Of a stretch of DNA of 64,000 nucleotides, positions 8,126 through 16,555 are shown one piece after another. The notes below the pieces were generated by a model, which ran no database searches, was not told the origin of the DNA, and worked only from the letters and a program-made list of their open reading frames with translations. A program made the translations under genes and the position numbers. The stretch's first letter is position 1. Each line of letters begins with the position of its first letter. Where the stretch lies: NCBI GenBank assembly GCA_022843385.1, contig JALHNT010000011.1, positions 99,260-163,259 on the forward strand, written 5' to 3'. This DNA comes from Anaerolineae bacterium (GTDB lineage Bacteria; Chloroflexota; Anaerolineae; Aggregatilineales; Phototrophicaceae).

Positions 8126-9295
8126 TTACCCGTGCCGCTTCATGAAGCGCGCCAGCCGTTCAAAGGCGCGGTCGATGTTATCGCGGCTGGTCGCATAACA
8201 CGCGCGGACAAAGCCGTTACCGCTGCGCCCGAAGGCACTGCCGGGTATAAGAGCCACTCGATCTTCATACAACAGCCGCTCGCAAAAGGTTTCGTCATCC
8301 ATGCCGGTGGCCGCGACGCTAGGGAAAGCATAGAACGCGCCACGCGGCTCGAAACAGGTCAGCCCCAGGGAATTGAAGCCATCGACGATCAGACGGCGGC
8401 GGGCATCATATTCATCGCGCATTTCACGCACATCTGGTTCACCCTGAGTCAGCGCTTCCAGGGCCGCTACCTGCCCGATGGTCGGCGCGGACATGATGAG
8501 ATACTGGTGCAGCTTGCGGATAGCATCCATCAGTTCTGGTGCGGCGCAAACATAACCGATGCGCCAGCCGGTCATAGCAAACGTCTTGCTCATACCACTC
8601 ATCAGGATGGTGCGGTCATACATGCCCGGAAGCGAGGCGAAGTTGGTATGCTCGATGCCATACACCAGGCGCTCGTAAATTTCGTCTGAAAGCACGATCA
8701 GGTCATAACGCTCGGCCACCGCGGCGATTTCGATCATCTTTTGCCGCGTCAGCACCGCGCCAGTGGGATTATTGGGATAATTGATGAGGATAGCCTTGGT
8801 GCGTGGGGTAATGGCCGCTTCCAGTCGTTCGGCTGTCACCTGAAATCCATCTTCGACGAAAGTATCAACATGCACCGGGATACCACCCGCCATCTCAACT
8901 GCCGCCGCGTTGGCGACAAAGCACGGCTCCGGCACCAGCACTTCATCGCCAGGATCGAGGATAGCCCGCAGCGCCAGCCACATTGCTTCGCTCACACCGA
9001 CCGTCACCAACACCTGATCGTCCGGATTGTAATGTACACCATAGAGGCGTTCGACATAGGCTGAGATGGCGCGGCGCAGCTCGATCAGCCCGGAATTGGA
9101 GGTATAAGCTGTCTGCCCCCGGTTAAGCGACTCAATGCCTCGGTCGATGATGTGACGCGGGGTGACGAAGTCTGGTTCGCCGATGCCCAGCGTCACCACG
9201 TCCTGCATGGTCGAAGCAATATCGAAGTATTTGCGGATGCCTGACGGGCGCAGGTTCTGAACCGTCTGAGAGACATAGGTGCGGGTTTTGAGCAT
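8126..9295 (-). CDS. Pyridoxal-phosphate aminotransferase, class I/II
   Basis: The 389-aa length is typical of fold-type I aspartate/aromatic aminotransferases, which move an amino group between an amino acid and a 2-oxoacid. Seen motifs are the substrate loop GIGEPDFVTP, the YPNNPTG motif, the SDEIYE aspartate/tyrosine pair that contacts PLP, the SGMSKTFAMTGWR segment with the Schiff-base lysine, and a C-terminal arginine (GNGFVRACYA). I use ATG 9295 (GAGG upstream) rather than an ATG 23 codons earlier because a TATAAT -10 element lies inside that extension (9334-9329). The 5' part of this gene has a decayed copy at 11563-11770. Substrate is uncertain. Confidence 0.93.
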   Translation of the reverse strand: MLKTRTYVSQTVQNLRPSGIRKYFDIASTMQDVVTLGIGEPDFVTPRHIIDRGIESLNRGQTAYTSNSGLIELRRAISAYVERLYGVHYNPDDQVLVTVGVSEAMWLALRAILDPGDEVLVPEPCFVANAAAVEMAGGIPVHVDTFVEDGFQVTAERLEAAITPRTKAILINYPNNPTGAVLTRQKMIEIAAVAERYDLIVLSDEIYERLVYGIEHTNFASLPGMYDRTILMSGMSKTFAMTGWRIGYVCAAPELMDAIRKLHQYLIMSAPTIGQVAALEALTQGEPDVREMRDEYDARRRLIVDGFNSLGLTCFEPRGAFYAFPSVAATGMDDETFCERLLYEDRVALIPGSAFGRSGNGFVRACYATSRDNIDRAFERLARFMKRHG

Positions 9296-9474
9296 GATGA
9301 CCTCAATGGGAATGGCGATTGCGGCATCATTATAGACAGCCTTGCGCGGCAGAGTGTAGGCCATTCATCATCAACTTTGCCATTACAATTGGACACTGTG
9401 TATGAAAACCGCCTTGCTTTAGCTGATTTTACCAATAGCCTGAAAACAGACTGAACTGGTCATCACAGGTTGGC

Positions 9475-10803
9475 TCATGATCGACCATTGTTATCAGTGT
9501 GCATGGACATCGTGGACATTAGGTATTCTTGCGGTTGCCACATGTGGACACGCCGTTCGATCAGGCGGATGGCCTGCCCGATGCCATCTTCAGCTCGCAG
9601 GCAGCGCCCGATTTCCTGCGCCCGCTGCTGAATTGCCTTATCCTGTTGCACCTGCCGCAGCCGCTCGGCCAGCCCTGTCGTCGTCAGTTGATGAAAGGGC
9701 AGCGGCTCGGTCCCGGCTCCAATGCGCTGCACCTGGTCGCCCCAGAAGGGCTGGTCGAAGTTATGCGGCACGATCACCGCCGGGATGCCCGCCCGCAGCG
9801 CCGCCGCTGTCGTCCCCGCGCCACCATGATGAACCGCCGCCACGCAGCGTGGATACAGCCAGTCGTGTGGAGCCTGATCGAGGGCGAAGACGGTATCGGG
9901 TAAGCCGCCCTGCGCCCCCAACCCACCCCAACCCCCGATCAGCACAGCACGTACCCCGGCCTGCTGCACCGCGTCGAGGATCAGCCGCAGCGTACCAGCC
10001 GGGTCGGTGTTGGTCATGCTGCCAAAGCCGATGCAGATAGGTGGATCACCTCGTTCCAGAAAAGCCGTCAGTCCCGGCGGTGGCTGCCAGTTTTGCCCCG
10101 CTGGCAAAAACCAGTAGCCCGTCATCCACACCCCTTCGTTCCAATCAGATGGGAGCGGCAGTACGGTTGGGCTGATGGCGATCATCTGGGGAAGACGCGG
10201 TGGGCGGTGGGCTGCTGGCAGCCCCCAACGGGAGAACGATGTCAATCCATGCGCCCGTCGAAAGTCATTGGCCGAGAGGCGCAGGATCTGCCACAGGAAC
10301 AGATGGCGCAACTGACCGCCCAACCGATTGAGCAGCGGACCATAACGACGGGCGCTGCCCAGGAGCGCCAAGGGTGGCAATTCAGCGCTGGGCAGCCATG
10401 GGACAATGTTGGCTTCGATGGCCGGAATGCCGCGCAGTTCGGCGATGCTGCCACCGGCCGGGATAGCCGCTTTGAAGATCAGCAGGTCTGCCCCTTCGCT
10501 GATCGTCCAGGCAGCGTCAGTGGCCGCTGTGTGAATCTGCCGCAGCAGTTGGCGAGCATGACCTTGCAGCAGCGCTTTCAGTTTGCCCGACTGGATGGTC
10601 TGCTTCATCACCCCCTGATTGAGCGCGGCCTCGGCGTCCCAGGCTACCGGCGTGAAGTCCAGTCCCCAGGACGTGACCATGCTGGCGAAGTTCGATGGCG
10701 CGGCCAGCCGCACCTGATGCCCGGCCTGCTGTAGCCCCAACGCCAGCGCGATGAAGGGCTGGGTGTCGCCGCGCGAGCCTACCGTAACGATGGCGATTTT
10801 CAT
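9475..10803 (-). CDS. GT1-type glycosyltransferase (sterol/macrolide glucosyltransferase-like)
   Basis: The protein has 442 aa and a GT-B fold. The N-terminus KIAIVTVGSRGDTQPFIALA is characteristic of the UDP-glycosyltransferase group that glycosylates sterols, lipids and macrolides. The donor-binding C-terminal half shows the ICIGFGSM strand and the PHDWLYPRCVAAVHHGGAGT signature with HHGGAGTT. The start at 10803 follows AGGATC; a start ten codons earlier is possible but would put the palindromic operator (10816-10832) inside the gene. A TetR regulator is transcribed divergently, the usual arrangement for a repressor controlling an inducible tailoring enzyme. The acceptor is unknown. Confidence 0.9.
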   Translation of the reverse strand: MKIAIVTVGSRGDTQPFIALALGLQQAGHQVRLAAPSNFASMVTSWGLDFTPVAWDAEAALNQGVMKQTIQSGKLKALLQGHARQLLRQIHTAATDAAWTISEGADLLIFKAAIPAGGSIAELRGIPAIEANIVPWLPSAELPPLALLGSARRYGPLLNRLGGQLRHLFLWQILRLSANDFRRAHGLTSFSRWGLPAAHRPPRLPQMIAISPTVLPLPSDWNEGVWMTGYWFLPAGQNWQPPPGLTAFLERGDPPICIGFGSMTNTDPAGTLRLILDAVQQAGVRAVLIGGWGGLGAQGGLPDTVFALDQAPHDWLYPRCVAAVHHGGAGTTAAALRAGIPAVIVPHNFDQPFWGDQVQRIGAGTEPLPFHQLTTTGLAERLRQVQQDKAIQQRAQEIGRCLRAEDGIGQAIRLIERRVHMWQPQEYLMSTMSMHTDNNGRS

Positions 10804-10815
10804 GCTGATCCTTTT

Positions 10816-10832
10816 TGCAGCAGTCTGCTGCA
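10816..10832. promoter_or_regulatory. 17-bp palindrome, candidate TetR operator
   Basis: TGCAGCAG-T-CTGCTGCA is a perfect 8+1+8 palindrome 13 nt before the glycosyltransferase start, in the region between that gene and the divergent TetR gene. Bound repressor would cover the ribosome-binding/leader region or the promoter. Confidence 0.55.
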
Positions 10833-10932
10833 TATCCTGTGCTTTGTTGTTAAAATCAGCCTAGAAAAAAGGTCGGGCGACGTCAACCACCGACTGCTGT
10901 TGACTGTTGCATAAGCGACGAAAGGCCGACTC

Positions 10933-11568
10933 ATGTCGCAAAATTCACCTCTTGATCTGCGCGTCCGGCGAACACGCAAGCTGCTGCGCGATGCGCTGGT
11001 GGCGCTGATCGCCGAACACGGTTACGAAGCGGTGCGCATCAGTGATGTGTGTGATCGGGCGATGATTAACCGCGCAACGTTCTATCGACATTTCGCAGAT
11101 AAAGGACATTTGCTGGTGCATTGCATGGATGATGTGTTCGAGGATCTACAGCAGCGCATCAATCCCCCGCCGCGCCGGGCCGAGGAGATTGACCTGAGCG
11201 CAGGCTATCAGAACATCGTCACGCTCTTCACCCATGTCAGCGAACACGCAGCATTCTACCGCGTGATGCTGGGGGAAGCCGGGGCTGGTGCCTTCCGGTC
11301 GCGAATTCAGCAGATCCTCGAACGTGTGCTGGAGCAGCGCTGGGAACAGGCACGCCATGCCCATCGTCACCCTCCCCGGTTGGCACCGGCGCTCACGCTG
11401 CGCTATCAGACGACAGCGATGATCGGGTTGATCCAGTGGTGGGTCGAACAAGGCTGCGCAGAAACGCCGCTGGCGATGGCCCAGGCTGCTCTCGATCTGA
11501 TGCTGCATGGAGTCGGCTGGGCTTTTGGCCTGGATGAAGCGCTGATTGCTGCCAACATTACGGTGTGA
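10933..11568 (+). CDS. TetR-family transcriptional regulator
   Basis: The protein has 211 aa. The N-terminal TetR helix-turn-helix is clear (RTRKLLRDALVALIAEHGYE, then ISDVCDRAMINRATFYRHFADK, residues 13-62). The C-terminal ligand domain is all-helical with a TetR_C-like tail (GLIQWWVEQGCAETPLAMA). It most likely represses the divergent glycosyltransferase gene through the palindrome at 10816-10832. Its stop codon coincides with the edge of the duplicated aminotransferase fragment, so its 3' end may be a junction product; the last residues (NITV) could derive partly from the duplicated DNA. Confidence 0.92.
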   Translation: MSQNSPLDLRVRRTRKLLRDALVALIAEHGYEAVRISDVCDRAMINRATFYRHFADKGHLLVHCMDDVFEDLQQRINPPPRRAEEIDLSAGYQNIVTLFTHVSEHAAFYRVMLGEAGAGAFRSRIQQILERVLEQRWEQARHAHRHPPRLAPALTLRYQTTAMIGLIQWWVEQGCAETPLAMAQAALDLMLHGVGWAFGLDEALIAANITV

Positions 11569-11770
11569 CGAAGTCTGACTTGTAGACGCTCAGGGGCATC
11601 ACACTGTGCATAGTCGACGCAACTTTGGCGTATTTGCGGATGCCTGACGGGTGCAGGATCTCAATAGAATGGGCAATTTAGGTGTAGTTCTTGAGGAAAA
11701 GACCTCAATGTGAATGCCGATTGAGGCTCACTATAGACAAATCTGTGGGCCATTCTTCGCCGACTTGAGG
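11563..11770 (-). pseudogene. Decayed copy of the aminotransferase 5' end and leader
   Basis: This stretch aligns in order with 9165-9375: shared blocks include GTGACGAAGTCTG, GTATTTGCGGATGCCTGACG, GACCTCAATG, TATAGACA and GGCCATTC, separated by substitutions and small indels. The reading frame is destroyed and only the first part of the gene is present. Together with the intact copy it brackets the glycosyltransferase/TetR pair in direct orientation. Confidence 0.8.
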
Positions 11771-11821
11771 AGGGACTGACCAGTCATCATTCTTGACTAT
11801 AAGCGGCCTGAAGATAGCGCT

Positions 11822-12955
11822 CTATGCCACTTGCTCGCGCTGACGCTCAGCGATCAACCGGGCATAAAGCTCTACCACCTCATCCATCATCGCCGGCCAG
11901 GTCTGGGTTTCGGCGAAAGCGCGCGCATCCCGCCCCATCGTCAGGATGCGTTCACGGTTGCTGACGACCTGCCGCACGCCTTCGACCAAGCCAGTGCTAT
12001 CACCCACATCGAACGTGTAGCCGGTACGGCCCACTTCAACCACATCCGGTATACCGCCCACGCGCGAGGCGACCACCGGCAGCCCGGCCGCCATCGCCTC
12101 CACCACGACTAATCCGAAGGTTTCCAGTGCTGAGGGAAAGACAAATACATCCGCACTGGCATAAGCCTGTGACAGCGCCTCGCCCTGCATATAACCCATG
12201 AAGGTTGTCTTCGTCCCGGCAAAGTGCGTCTTCAATTCTTCGCGTGCCGGACCATCACCCACCAGCGCCAACCGTGTACCGGGAATCTGATCGAGTATCA
12301 CTTTCAGATCACTGATCCGCTTCTCACTCGATAACCGCCCCACATACAATAGGATGACATCATGTGGATTTCCGTCGGACATCCGGGAGCGCATCTCGTC
12401 GGTGCGGTAGCGTGGGTTAAACTTCTCCCCATCCACACCACGGCGCCACAAACCTACTTCATGCACACCCAGTTCCTGCATGTTACGCTGTATCAGACGA
12501 GATGGAGCCAGCGCATAGTCGGCCTGATTGAACAACGTGCGCGTCAGCCAATCCGTCACCGGTTCCATGAAGCCGATGTTGAAATGATGGGTAAGCCGGG
12601 CAATATCTAGATGAAATGACGCCACAGTCGGCACATCCAGCCACTTCGCCATGATGAGTCCGGCACCACCGATCAGCGCCGGGTGAAAGCAATGGATCAC
12701 ATCTGGTTGAAAAGCCCGTACCTGACTATATGTGGCATAGGTTGGGGGGCCCACTTTCAGTTCCGGGTATAGGGGTAGCGTCACCCCTGGCACGCCGATG
12801 ATGGGAAAGCTCCGATAATGATCAACTCCCATTTTGGGAGCAACGACGATGGCCTCGATTCCGCGCTGCTCCAGATGATCAAGCAGCAGGCAGATGACGG
12901 TGACGATACCATCAATTTTGGGCAAGAATGTCTCGGTGAAGAAGGCCACACGCAT
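11822..12955 (-). CDS. GT4-type glycosyltransferase (mannosyl-/sulfoquinovosyl-transferase-like)
   Basis: The 377-aa protein has a GT-B fold. The N-terminus VAFFTETFLPKIDGIV and the IHCFHPALIGGAG segment are typical of the MgtA/SqdX/DGDG-synthase group that builds glycolipids or mannosides. The donor domain shows LLYVGRLSSEKR, LVGDGPAREEL and the EX7E-type SALETFGLVVVEAMAAGLPV. ATG 12955 is used; a TTG two codons earlier is also possible, and AGGGGA lies upstream. Membrane glycolipid synthesis is the likely role by family knowledge; the exact sugar and lipid cannot be read from the sequence. Confidence 0.9.
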   Translation of the reverse strand: MRVAFFTETFLPKIDGIVTVICLLLDHLEQRGIEAIVVAPKMGVDHYRSFPIIGVPGVTLPLYPELKVGPPTYATYSQVRAFQPDVIHCFHPALIGGAGLIMAKWLDVPTVASFHLDIARLTHHFNIGFMEPVTDWLTRTLFNQADYALAPSRLIQRNMQELGVHEVGLWRRGVDGEKFNPRYRTDEMRSRMSDGNPHDVILLYVGRLSSEKRISDLKVILDQIPGTRLALVGDGPAREELKTHFAGTKTTFMGYMQGEALSQAYASADVFVFPSALETFGLVVVEAMAAGLPVVASRVGGIPDVVEVGRTGYTFDVGDSTGLVEGVRQVVSNRERILTMGRDARAFAETQTWPAMMDEVVELYARLIAERQREQVA

Positions 12956-13073
12956 AATCAATTTTCCCCTGCTGGATCACACTCCATGCCATACAACACC
13001 ATAAGCCAGCTTTGGATGCATTCCTGTAAAGGGTTGAGATGCGGGATTCTGGTTAACATCGCCAGAATAAGCA

Positions 13074-13140
13074 ACTGGATGAAAAAAATCAGTCCAGACG
13101 ATAGGTTCTCGATCAGCACAGATATTCACTGGATGAAAAA
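13074..13140. repeat. Two 13-bp direct repeats, 54 bp apart
   Basis: ACTGGATGAAAAA occurs at 13074-13086 and 13128-13140, upstream of the GT4 gene and downstream of the serine hydrolase gene. They could be paired protein-binding sites or chance AT-rich repeats. Confidence 0.4.
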
Positions 13141-13155
13141 CCAGCTACTCGCGTG

Positions 13156-14136
13156 TCAGGTACCGCTGCTGGGCGGGGTCAGGGTGCGGCGTCCCCGTTC
13201 GTAGATATCAATCATCGTCATCAGTTCGCCCAGCACACTGCGTACGCTGACCTCGCTTTCGCCAGCGGAGAAGAATGCGATAATGTAATGAGCCTCGCCG
13301 ATAGTGATAACCCCAGCGTCGTTGACCACGCGCCCCGGCTGGAAATCTTCAGCCGGTAGGATACCATCTTTCCCCATATACCCATCTGTGACGACGAACT
13401 CCAGCGGGGAGCGGTACTCTGGAGCGCGAATGTTGAGCAGTGCGCGCGTGGCAGTGATGGCTTCACGCATCCGATCCCAGCGGGCGAAGACCTCGCCTCG
13501 CACTAGCACATCGTAGCCATGTGCCAAATCATTAGCAGTAAATATATTGTCGGCCAGATAAACTTCATCATCTGTCTCCAGCTTGACTGCCCGATTCAGG
13601 GTTGGCTCATAACGCTGATCGACGAAACCCACCGTCGGTGATCCTGTCCAATCCCAGGTATAGAGTCCGTTCGCCATGCCGACTGTTTCTCGTAGAAAAT
13701 CATTGAATTTCTCAATCGGATTGCGGTCGCCAGCGATGCGATTGGCGACATCGGCCAGCACAATGCCGGTATCTAGATTGCTGCTGAAAACGACCGTGCT
13801 GTAGAGTGACGATCCAGGTTGGTCATCCCATGAACCAGGCGGAGTATTGAGATAATAGTACAAGGGCATCCAGGCCTTGAAGCAGCTTGCCACCGGCATC
13901 CAATCAAAGGCCTTGATCTGGATGCGAAATTCCTGATCGTAACGCTCATTGATTCGACGAAAATCGAGCGTCATGTTGCGCCCACTGAATACACTCTCCA
14001 GATATTCCCGAACGCTGCGTGCCAGTTCAGTTTCCTGATCCCAATCGGTAGGGCCACCGCTGGTTTGCTGCGGCCAGGGAAGGGTAACCAGGGCAAGGTG
14101 TTGAAGAAATTTTCGCCGAGTTATCGGGTGGGTCAT
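13156..14136 (-). CDS. Beta-lactamase-like serine hydrolase with twin-arginine signal
   Basis: The protein has 326 aa. The N-terminus TRRKFLQHLALVTLP is a twin-arginine (Tat) signal, so the protein is probably exported folded. The catalytic pattern of the class A beta-lactamase/penicillin-binding superfamily can be followed: SxxK as S84-C-F-K87, SxN as S118-S-N120, and a K-D-G triad (256-258) where KTG is usual. The D in the third motif and the low overall similarity argue against a true drug-inactivating beta-lactamase; a peptidoglycan or ester hydrolase is as likely. It lies just downstream of the TIR gene on the same strand (67 nt), possibly co-transcribed. Confidence 0.75.
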   Translation of the reverse strand: MTHPITRRKFLQHLALVTLPWPQQTSGGPTDWDQETELARSVREYLESVFSGRNMTLDFRRINERYDQEFRIQIKAFDWMPVASCFKAWMPLYYYLNTPPGSWDDQPGSSLYSTVVFSSNLDTGIVLADVANRIAGDRNPIEKFNDFLRETVGMANGLYTWDWTGSPTVGFVDQRYEPTLNRAVKLETDDEVYLADNIFTANDLAHGYDVLVRGEVFARWDRMREAITATRALLNIRAPEYRSPLEFVVTDGYMGKDGILPAEDFQPGRVVNDAGVITIGEAHYIIAFFSAGESEVSVRSVLGELMTMIDIYERGRRTLTPPSSGT

Positions 14137-14203
14137 TGTCCGAGGTCGCTCCTGATTCAGGTGGTTACGATAGCGACAATTGTTTCAGGCAGCAACGGTC
14201 AAT

Positions 14204-14908
14204 TCACTGTACCGGTGATGGAGTTGCTGCTGCTGTCGCAGTCAACACGACAGCAGTCGCCGTGGCATCGGTCTGATTCTGCTGGATGCGCTCGACCAGT
14301 CGCACGGCAGCCAGAACAGCGATGACCAGCAGCACCCCTGCCAGTATGCCAGCCCAGGGCAGGACGAAGCGTGCTTGAACAGAGGTGATTGCTGATGCTG
14401 TTGTTTTGGGCGCTCCAAGAGCTTCCATTGCTACTGGACTGGGTGGGAAATAATCGCGGATGGTCGTAATCAGGCGGCCCATGTCACGGTTGAAATCCGG
14501 GTCATGGCGCACCGCAGCAGCATTACGGTAATGCAGGTCGCGTAGTCTTTCGGGCAGATCATCTGGTTGCGGCATCCTCGCGCCGTCAACCAACACCGGA
14601 ATCACCAGAACTTCTGGGCGCTTGAGTCCAGCTTCAACCTCAATACGTACGAAGTCATCTTCTAACTCCAAGCGTCGCCGTCCCTGGTCATCACTTGCCG
14701 TCAACCAATTCTGACCAATGACTGTAAGCAGTACATCACATTTCCAGACCTCATTCTGAAGAATATCCTTATAATTCGCACCCGGCGGAATGTTATCAAC
14801 ATCCTTGAAAACCTGTGGTTCACCAAATGCCAGACACAAGCGATCATAGATACGACCAGTGATGGCGATGCTGTCATCACGGCGGTAGGATATAAACAAA
14901 TGTGGCAT
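14204..14908 (-). CDS. TIR-domain protein with C-terminal membrane anchor
   Basis: The protein has 234 aa. Residues 1-153 are a bacterial TIR domain: box 1 LFISYRRDDS, the VFKDVDNIPPG loop, CDVLLTVIGQNWL, and DDFVRIEVEAGL, whose E90 fits the position of the NAD-cleaving glutamate. After a linker there is one membrane helix (about 182-203) and a Thr/Ala-rich tail. TIR proteins are NADases or scaffolds in bacterial immunity and signalling; here the domain would face the cytosol. The ATG at 14908 is chosen because AGGGGGAT precedes it. A TATAAT -10 element lies at 14950-14945. The anchor helix without an attached sensor domain suggests a separate sensing partner. Confidence 0.88.
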   Translation of the reverse strand: MPHLFISYRRDDSIAITGRIYDRLCLAFGEPQVFKDVDNIPPGANYKDILQNEVWKCDVLLTVIGQNWLTASDDQGRRRLELEDDFVRIEVEAGLKRPEVLVIPVLVDGARMPQPDDLPERLRDLHYRNAAAVRHDPDFNRDMGRLITTIRDYFPPSPVAMEALGAPKTTASAITSVQARFVLPWAGILAGVLLVIAVLAAVRLVERIQQNQTDATATAVVLTATAAATPSPVQ

Positions 14909-15055
14909 CCTATCCCCCTTTGTTCGGTGATTGTGGATGCGCCCATTATAACGCTGCTGGTGGGCAGACTGGCGAGTCATCCCTGTAATCGTTTGTTGGC
15001 GATTGATAGGAAAACCAGAATTGCCAGGATTTAGTGAATAGAAAGGACATAAGTC

Positions 15056-15550
15056 ATGAGGCGCTCGGGTTGCTTGCTAGTCATCGTGGCGATGCTCGCA
15101 CTATGTGGCCTGGTCATGCTGCCAGTTCTGCCTTTTTTCGAAGACAATTCCGCGCTGGACAACCTGCTGCAGCCCTTGATCTGTCAGTCAGGTGAACAGA
15201 TCGAACGTGATCTCTATACTGCCAGCACTGGTCGCAGCGGCACCTCGTTTACGATGAGCGTATTCTGTGTCGATGCTGCAGGGCAGCGCCGCGACGAAAG
15301 TGATCGGTGCGCTGGGATCAGCCTGATTAGTTTTCTGGTACCATTTTTGGTCGGCATGTTACTCTTCGGTCTAGGATTTTCCCGCATGAGTCGCCAGATG
15401 GCAATCGCTGTTCCAACGAGCACAGGTCTGGTTCTGTCATCCTCATTGACCGAACGTCTGCAGGAGCTGCAGCTAGCCCGAGATGCGGGACTTATCAGCA
15501 CTGAGGAATACGAACAGCTGCGCCAGCGTGCGCTCGATGGGCAGACATGA
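15056..15550 (+). CDS. Small two-helix membrane protein with C-terminal SHOCT-like motif
   Basis: The protein has 164 aa: a first hydrophobic segment (residues 4-25), an extracytoplasmic loop with two cysteines and a charged stretch (residues 30-80), a second hydrophobic segment (about 83-104), then a cytosolic tail ending LQELQLARDAGLISTEEYEQLRQRAL. The tail has the SHOCT pattern (a short C-terminal helical motif often seen in oligomerising membrane proteins). It is transcribed divergently from the TIR gene across a 147-bp region. AGGA precedes the ATG. Function is unknown. Confidence 0.75.
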   Translation: MRRSGCLLVIVAMLALCGLVMLPVLPFFEDNSALDNLLQPLICQSGEQIERDLYTASTGRSGTSFTMSVFCVDAAGQRRDESDRCAGISLISFLVPFLVGMLLFGLGFSRMSRQMAIAVPTSTGLVLSSSLTERLQELQLARDAGLISTEEYEQLRQRALDGQT

Positions 15551-15643
15551 GGCTCCTAAATGAGAAACCTTAGTTTATTGGGAAGACGTGCGGCATATCT
15601 GTTTGGTGAAATCGCTATTAAACTACTGCCCGAGGAGACAATT

Positions 15644-16357
15644 TCATGGCAGCATTGTACCAGGGCGGACTCGGGGCCATGCCAACACTGGCTTGAAACC
15701 CTCAGCATACTCAACCCGGCACTGCATACCGCGATAGGCACCGACTATCTGACATAATTTCACCAGATCGAGGCCGCCAAAGCGTTCGGCGTTTGCCATC
15801 TGACTCGCGTGCATCCGTAGCAGCTCACATTTTTGCTCCCAGACGTTGCTTATATCCACATAGTGGGTTGGCTGCCAGTCTAGGCCAACTACGCTGTCCA
15901 TGTAATACATGACTGGCGTTGTCGCCAGCGGTTCATGATCGGTGAAGATCGTTGGCACAGGGGCCAGCATAACGGCATGAAAAGCGATCTGGCTGGTCAC
16001 CATATGATCGGTGTTGTAATCAACCGGCGGGAGGGTGAAAACCACATCGGCACGGGCTTCACGTAGAATATCCACCAATTGGTTACGGGCTTCATCTGTG
16101 TCACGAATGTATTCATCGGGTTGACCCATACAGATGTAGCGTCCGCCCAGCGCGTCGGCCACACGGGTTGCTTCGGCATTGCGTACTCGCGTGACTTCCT
16201 CATAGGGTGTAGACGGATTGTGCTGAAAGCCTTTATCACCATTCGATACCACTACAATGGTGATATTCACATCACCCTTCTGACGATACTTCAGCAATGT
16301 CCCGACACAGTTTACCTCGATGTCGTCCTGATGTGCGCCAACGCAAACAATATTCAT
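15644..16357 (-). CDS. PIG-L/LmbE-family zinc-dependent deacetylase
   Basis: The 237-aa protein matches the family length. The N-terminal metal motif AHQDDIE (H8, D10, D11) and the later D-Y-N-T-D-H motif supply the zinc ligands and general base used to remove an acetyl group from N-acetylglucosaminyl substrates such as GlcNAc-malate, GlcNAc-inositol or antibiotic intermediates. It starts at ATG 16357 (MNIVCVGAH), since the 20 codons before it lack family similarity. No thiol-biosynthesis neighbours are present, so a bacillithiol or mycothiol role cannot be claimed. Confidence 0.88.
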   Translation of the reverse strand: MNIVCVGAHQDDIEVNCVGTLLKYRQKGDVNITIVVVSNGDKGFQHNPSTPYEEVTRVRNAEATRVADALGGRYICMGQPDEYIRDTDEARNQLVDILREARADVVFTLPPVDYNTDHMVTSQIAFHAVMLAPVPTIFTDHEPLATTPVMYYMDSVVGLDWQPTHYVDISNVWEQKCELLRMHASQMANAERFGGLDLVKLCQIVGAYRGMQCRVEYAEGFKPVLAWPRVRPGTMLP

Positions 16358-16446
16358 CTTGCTTTGCCTTGATAATGTGTATTCAAAAGAATATAGCTTA
16401 GCACCAGACTCAAACAATAGCTAACTGTGACTGTCTTCTCAATCTG

Positions 16447-16486
16447 ACTGACCTCCAACTCCTCAATATGGACCTTGGAGGTCAGT
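16447..16486 (-). terminator. Hairpin downstream of rimO
   Basis: ACTGACCTCCAA (16447-16458) pairs perfectly with TTGGAGGTCAGT (16475-16486) around a 16-nt loop. It starts about 70 nt after the rimO stop and precedes the PIG-L gene. No T-run follows in either direction. Confidence 0.55.
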
Positions 16487-16555
16487 TCGGTTACGTCAGG
16501 TGGGTATGTTTCTGTACTACAAAATATAGCTACAGGGGCTGAACAGACAGGCTCA

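Noticed and set aside
9296..9364. N-terminal extension of the aminotransferase to an upstream ATG
   Set aside because: It contains a TATAAT promoter element and lacks family similarity; ATG 9295 has a better ribosome-binding site and gives the usual length.
13156..14136. True class A beta-lactamase
   Set aside because: The SxxK and SxN motifs fit, but the third triad is KDG rather than KTG and the rest of the chain does not resemble known drug-hydrolysing enzymes.
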